DNA of 64,000 nt from Paenibacillus sp. V4I7 (GTDB lineage: Bacteria; Bacillota; Bacilli; Paenibacillales; NBRC-103111): NCBI RefSeq assembly GCF_030817275.1, contig NZ_JAUSZD010000002.1, forward strand, positions 62,001 through 126,000. The letters run 5' to 3'. Shown one piece after another: positions 61,353-64,000 of the stretch; within the stretch, counting starts at the first letter, position 1, and each line of letters starts with the position of its first letter. The notes beneath the pieces were generated by a model, which made no database searches, had not been told where the DNA came from, and worked only from the letters and a program-made list of their open reading frames with translations. The translations under genes and the position numbers were made by a program.

Positions 61353-61415
61353 GGATATACCCCCCTTAAATTCGTTTCCTAAAACAGCTCAAGTTAGGTG
61401 ATGTTGTTCTTCGTG

Positions 61416-62291
61416 TTATCCTTTAATCGCACCGATCATGACCCCTTTAACAAAGTACTTCTGCAAAAAAGGATAGACGATCAGCATAGGCACAATGAGT
61501 ACGATCACACCGGCCGCTTTAATGGATTCCGGTGTCATTTGCTGCAAATCATCCTGCCTTACGGAATTAAGCTCTTGAAGAACCGATTGACTGGCCACCA
61601 TTTGTTGAATCATAACCGCCAAATTCATCCGTGCGCTGTCATTGATAAACATGAGTACGTGTAAGAATGAATTCCAATATCCGACGCCATAGAATAAAGT
61701 CAACGTAGCTAAGACTGGCATGGATAAAGGGAGAATAATACGGGTGAGAAGTCTCCACTCTCCACAGCCATCCATGCGTGCTGCCTCTTCAAGCTCCTCA
61801 GGCACATTCATAAAGAAGGTCCGAAGCACAAGCATATTGAACGCGCTGATCAGTCCCGGCATCCATATGGCGCCGTACGTATCCAGTAAGCCGAGACTTT
61901 TCACGATCAGGAACAGAGGAATTAACGGAGTTCCGAACAGCATGGTAAATACGATAGCCAGTGTAAAAAAACGCCGCGCGTAGAAATATTTCTTGGCTAA
62001 TGGATAGGCCGCCATGATCGTAAACCACATGCTCAGCGCAACGCCGACAACAGTAATCACGATACTATTACGAAAGGCTTTGACCAAATTCGTGCCATCA
62101 TATAAGGCTTTGTATGCCTCGATTGTCCAGCCCTGCGGCCACAATGTCACGTGCCCCGAAACAATTGCCTGATAGCTGCTCAGAGATAAAGATATGATAT
62201 GCATCAAGGGAAGAACGCAGCTTAGAGCTGCAAGGCCAAGGAACATATAATTGATTGTGTAAAAGATTTTCTCATCCCATGTTGATTTCAT
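61416..62291 (-). CDS. LplC-type sugar ABC permease
   Basis: The 291-residue permease has about six transmembrane segments, an EAA loop in PEELEEAARMDGCGEWRLLT and the family's end pattern PFLQKYFVKGVMIGAIKG. The ATG follows AGGAGCC near 62300. The partner permease is encoded 18 bases upstream. Confidence 0.92.
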   Translation of the reverse strand: MKSTWDEKIFYTINYMFLGLAALSCVLPLMHIISLSLSSYQAIVSGHVTLWPQGWTIEAYKALYDGTNLVKAFRNSIVITVVGVALSMWFTIMAAYPLAKKYFYARRFFTLAIVFTMLFGTPLIPLFLIVKSLGLLDTYGAIWMPGLISAFNMLVLRTFFMNVPEELEEAARMDGCGEWRLLTRIILPLSMPVLATLTLFYGVGYWNSFLHVLMFINDSARMNLAVMIQQMVASQSVLQELNSVRQDDLQQMTPESIKAAGVIVLIVPMLIVYPFLQKYFVKGVMIGAIKG

Positions 62292-62309
62292 GATGGGGAG
62301 GCTCCTTTC

Positions 62310-63290
62310 TTACCACAGTCCTTGATCGAATTTACGGGCAAGTTGATTCGCAAGGACGACGAAGAAGAAGCCGACCAGAGATTCAAACAACCCGACCGCC
62401 GTAGTTAAACTGAACTGTCCTCCCTGGACACCCACGATAAAGATATAGGTGCTGATGACATTCGAGACATCCGAAACGGCTGCATTTTGGAGCGTGTACA
62501 CATGGTCAAACCCGACTTCCATGACATTGCCCATACTCAGAATCAGCATGAGAATAATCGTGCTGCGAATGCCGGGCAGCGTAACATGCCAGATTTGCTT
62601 CCATTTGGACGCACCGTCGATGCTGGCCGCTTCATACAGATGCGTATCGATCGAGGTAAGCGCAGCCAGATAAATGATCGCTCCCCATCCGGCTTCCTTC
62701 CAAATTCCAGATCCGAGGAAGATAGCTATCCAGCTATGCTCCTGATACAAGAAGGCAGTGGTGTGACCCGTCCATAGCTCCAACAGCTTGTTAATGATAC
62801 CGGATTGTTGGGAGAATATCGTAACGACAATGCCCCCAACAATGACCCATGAGAAGAAGTGAGGGACATAGATCAGCGTCTGCACAATTCGTTTGAACCG
62901 CATGGCGCGAACTTCATTCAGCAGGATGGCAATGATAATCGGAAATGGAAATCCAGCGACAATGCTTAATAAGCTCAATGTGACGGTGTTGCGGATGATG
63001 GTCAGCGTCTGGGGTTGGGTGAAAAGTGCCTTGAAATACTTTAGGCCAACCCATGGACTTCCCCATATGCCATCCATCAAGTTATAGTTCTTGAAGGCAA
63101 TGACATTCCCTAATATTGGAAAATATCTGAAGATAATAAAGTAAGCGATAACCGGTACAAACATGATCAACAGCGGCATATTTTGCTTGAAACGACGACG
63201 GGGTTGCAGCGACTTGGTGGTATGGTGGGTAAATCCTCGTGTAGAAATCATGGGGGCTGATTGAATGTTGTCTAGCGGTGTATGCGGCAT
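62310..63290 (-). CDS. LplB-type sugar ABC permease
   Basis: The 326-residue permease has a 35-residue cytoplasmic N-terminus, about six transmembrane segments and an EAA loop in DTHLYEAASIDGASKWKQIW. The ATG follows a perfect AAAGGAGGTGA. It is the first transporter gene of the minus-strand carbohydrate locus. The gap 63291-63504 to the regulator holds no other gene. Confidence 0.92.
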   Translation of the reverse strand: MPHTPLDNIQSAPMISTRGFTHHTTKSLQPRRRFKQNMPLLIMFVPVIAYFIIFRYFPILGNVIAFKNYNLMDGIWGSPWVGLKYFKALFTQPQTLTIIRNTVTLSLLSIVAGFPFPIIIAILLNEVRAMRFKRIVQTLIYVPHFFSWVIVGGIVVTIFSQQSGIINKLLELWTGHTTAFLYQEHSWIAIFLGSGIWKEAGWGAIIYLAALTSIDTHLYEAASIDGASKWKQIWHVTLPGIRSTIILMLILSMGNVMEVGFDHVYTLQNAAVSDVSNVISTYIFIVGVQGGQFSLTTAVGLFESLVGFFFVVLANQLARKFDQGLW

Positions 63291-63504
63291 CGTGTGTCAC
63301 CTCCTTTGGTATATAAATCGATCCATCTCTTGCTCCCTTGCCGTCGATGGAATCAATGTACCTCAGAGATGCAATCATTCTCAATATACATGAATTAGCG
63401 AATAAACTCTTTTTAAACCCCTTGCTGTACAAGGCTTTAATGGATTTGATGCAGAGGTGTATAAACAACATTTAACGATATACTTTTCTTGAAAAATGGC
63501 ATGA

Positions 63505-64000
63505 TTACTCTTGCTTCCGGTAATCGCCGGGCGTGACGCCCGTATACTTCTTGAAGGCGCGTATAAACGAAATAGCATGCGTGTAACCAACCTTGCTACC
63601 GATGTCCTGGACGGAGTCACGGCTGCTCTGGAGCAGCTTTTTCGCTTGTTCCATCCGGATCTTAACCAGATAATCGACGAATTTTTCGCCAAACTCCTCT
63701 TTGAATGCGCGGCTGACATGAGAGGCATGAAGCTGAAACTGCTCGCTTAGCGAGGTAAGTGACAACTCTGGATCAGCATAATGGGTCTCCACGTAGGTGC
63801 GAATCTGATTCATGACTGCATGTGTGCTTCTGTCTTCACGAATACCAGCCATCCGCTGTGAAACTTCTTCTAACAGGTGAAACCACTCTGCATATAATTC
63901 TTCGATCGTATCGAACTGTTCAATGGCGTCGTTCAGCTGGGGAAGCGCGATTTTCCATAACTCCTGCAGCTCGGCTGAGAGCTCCATCATTTCCCGGTGT
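63505..64000 (-). CDS. AraC-type response regulator, C-terminal part (cut by window end)
   Basis: The visible 165 residues end a YesN-type regulator: a helical linker, then the AraC double helix-turn-helix with LSLTSLSEQFQLHASHVSRA and VQDIGSKVGYTHAISFIRAF. The frame stays open to base 64000, so the N-terminal receiver lies outside the window; the ATG at 63990 is internal. It should activate the transport and glycosidase genes downstream. A YesM-type kinase probably lies just beyond the edge. Confidence 0.85.
   Translation of the reverse strand, partial: HREMMELSAELQELWKIALPQLNDAIEQFDTIEELYAEWFHLLEEVSQRMAGIREDRSTHAVMNQIRTYVETHYADPELSLTSLSEQFQLHASHVSRAFKEEFGEKFVDYLVKIRMEQAKKLLQSSRDSVQDIGSKVGYTHAISFIRAFKKYTGVTPGDYRKQE

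Overview
The window looks like the chromosome of a Paenibacillus-type Firmicute (family Paenibacillaceae). The evidence is two YesM/YesN-type sensor and AraC-regulator loci tied to LplABC-type sugar importers, a SigI/RsgI pair, lipoproteins with Gram-positive lipoboxes, strong AGGAGG ribosome sites with frequent TTG and GTG starts, sigma-A promoters, CcpA (cre) and PerR boxes, and very large multidomain secreted proteins. I see no rRNA, tRNA, CRISPR array, phage or intact insertion sequence. Everything is inferred from the sequence and from memory of the families; no search was run.

Layout. 1-450: non-coding stretch with four related inverted repeats, one inside a predicted three-way junction, then a broken livF start. 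0.5-1.6 kb: a PerR-boxed peroxiredoxin and a GcvH-like protein lacking its lipoyl lysine. 1.7-11.2 kb: YesM-type kinase, YesN-type regulator, LplABC-type importer, a Gfo/Idh/MocA dehydrogenase and a calcineurin-like phosphoesterase. 11.4-12.4 kb (minus): a secreted helveticin-J-family protein. 12.7-28.9 kb: a glycerol-phosphate region with glpP (frameshifted), a metallo-beta-lactamase-fold hydrolase, a HAD-IIA phosphatase, a 1465-residue secreted LTD/FN3 protein, glpD, an MgtC-like protein, a Ugp-type importer, a frameshifted glycerophosphodiesterase, a lipoprotein sharing a domain with the large secreted protein, and a second glycerophosphodiesterase. Several of these units start with a promoter followed by a leader terminator.

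29-30.8 kb (minus): cytochrome P450 and TetR regulator with matching operators. 30.9-43.1 kb (minus): an alpha-glucan-like cluster with two copies of DUF4912 plus a fused GH57 branching-enzyme/GT4 glycosyltransferase, a nucleotidyltransferase/phosphomannomutase fusion, a small KTSC-like protein and a GH15 hydrolase. 43.2-46 kb: a zinc-ribbon protein, a LytTR response regulator, an orphan membrane protein and an XRE protein with a LytTR-like C-terminus. 46.1-48.3 kb: sigI-rsgI behind a likely SigI promoter. 48.5-54.4 kb: aldo/keto reductase, leucyl aminopeptidase, membrane protein, MFS transporter and a second Gfo/Idh/MocA protein. 54.5-64 kb (minus): a carbohydrate locus with an AraC regulator (cut by the window end), importer permeases, binding lipoprotein and a 1683-residue secreted clan-A glycoside hydrolase.

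How the genes work together. Glycerol-phosphate region: the importer would bring in glycerol-3-phosphate or glycerophosphodiesters, the phosphodiesterases release glycerol-3-phosphate, and GlpD oxidises it. The glpP and glpD leaders share a covarying hairpin inside a terminator, which fits GlpP antitermination. Alpha-glucan cluster: polymerising, branching, sugar-activating and trimming activities lie together. Most interesting: the shared glp leader and the leader terminators around it, the propeller-like domain shared by two secreted proteins, the duplicated DUF4912/GH57-GT4 cluster with a GC-rich island in one copy, the XRE-LytTR protein, and the three-way-junction element at the left end.
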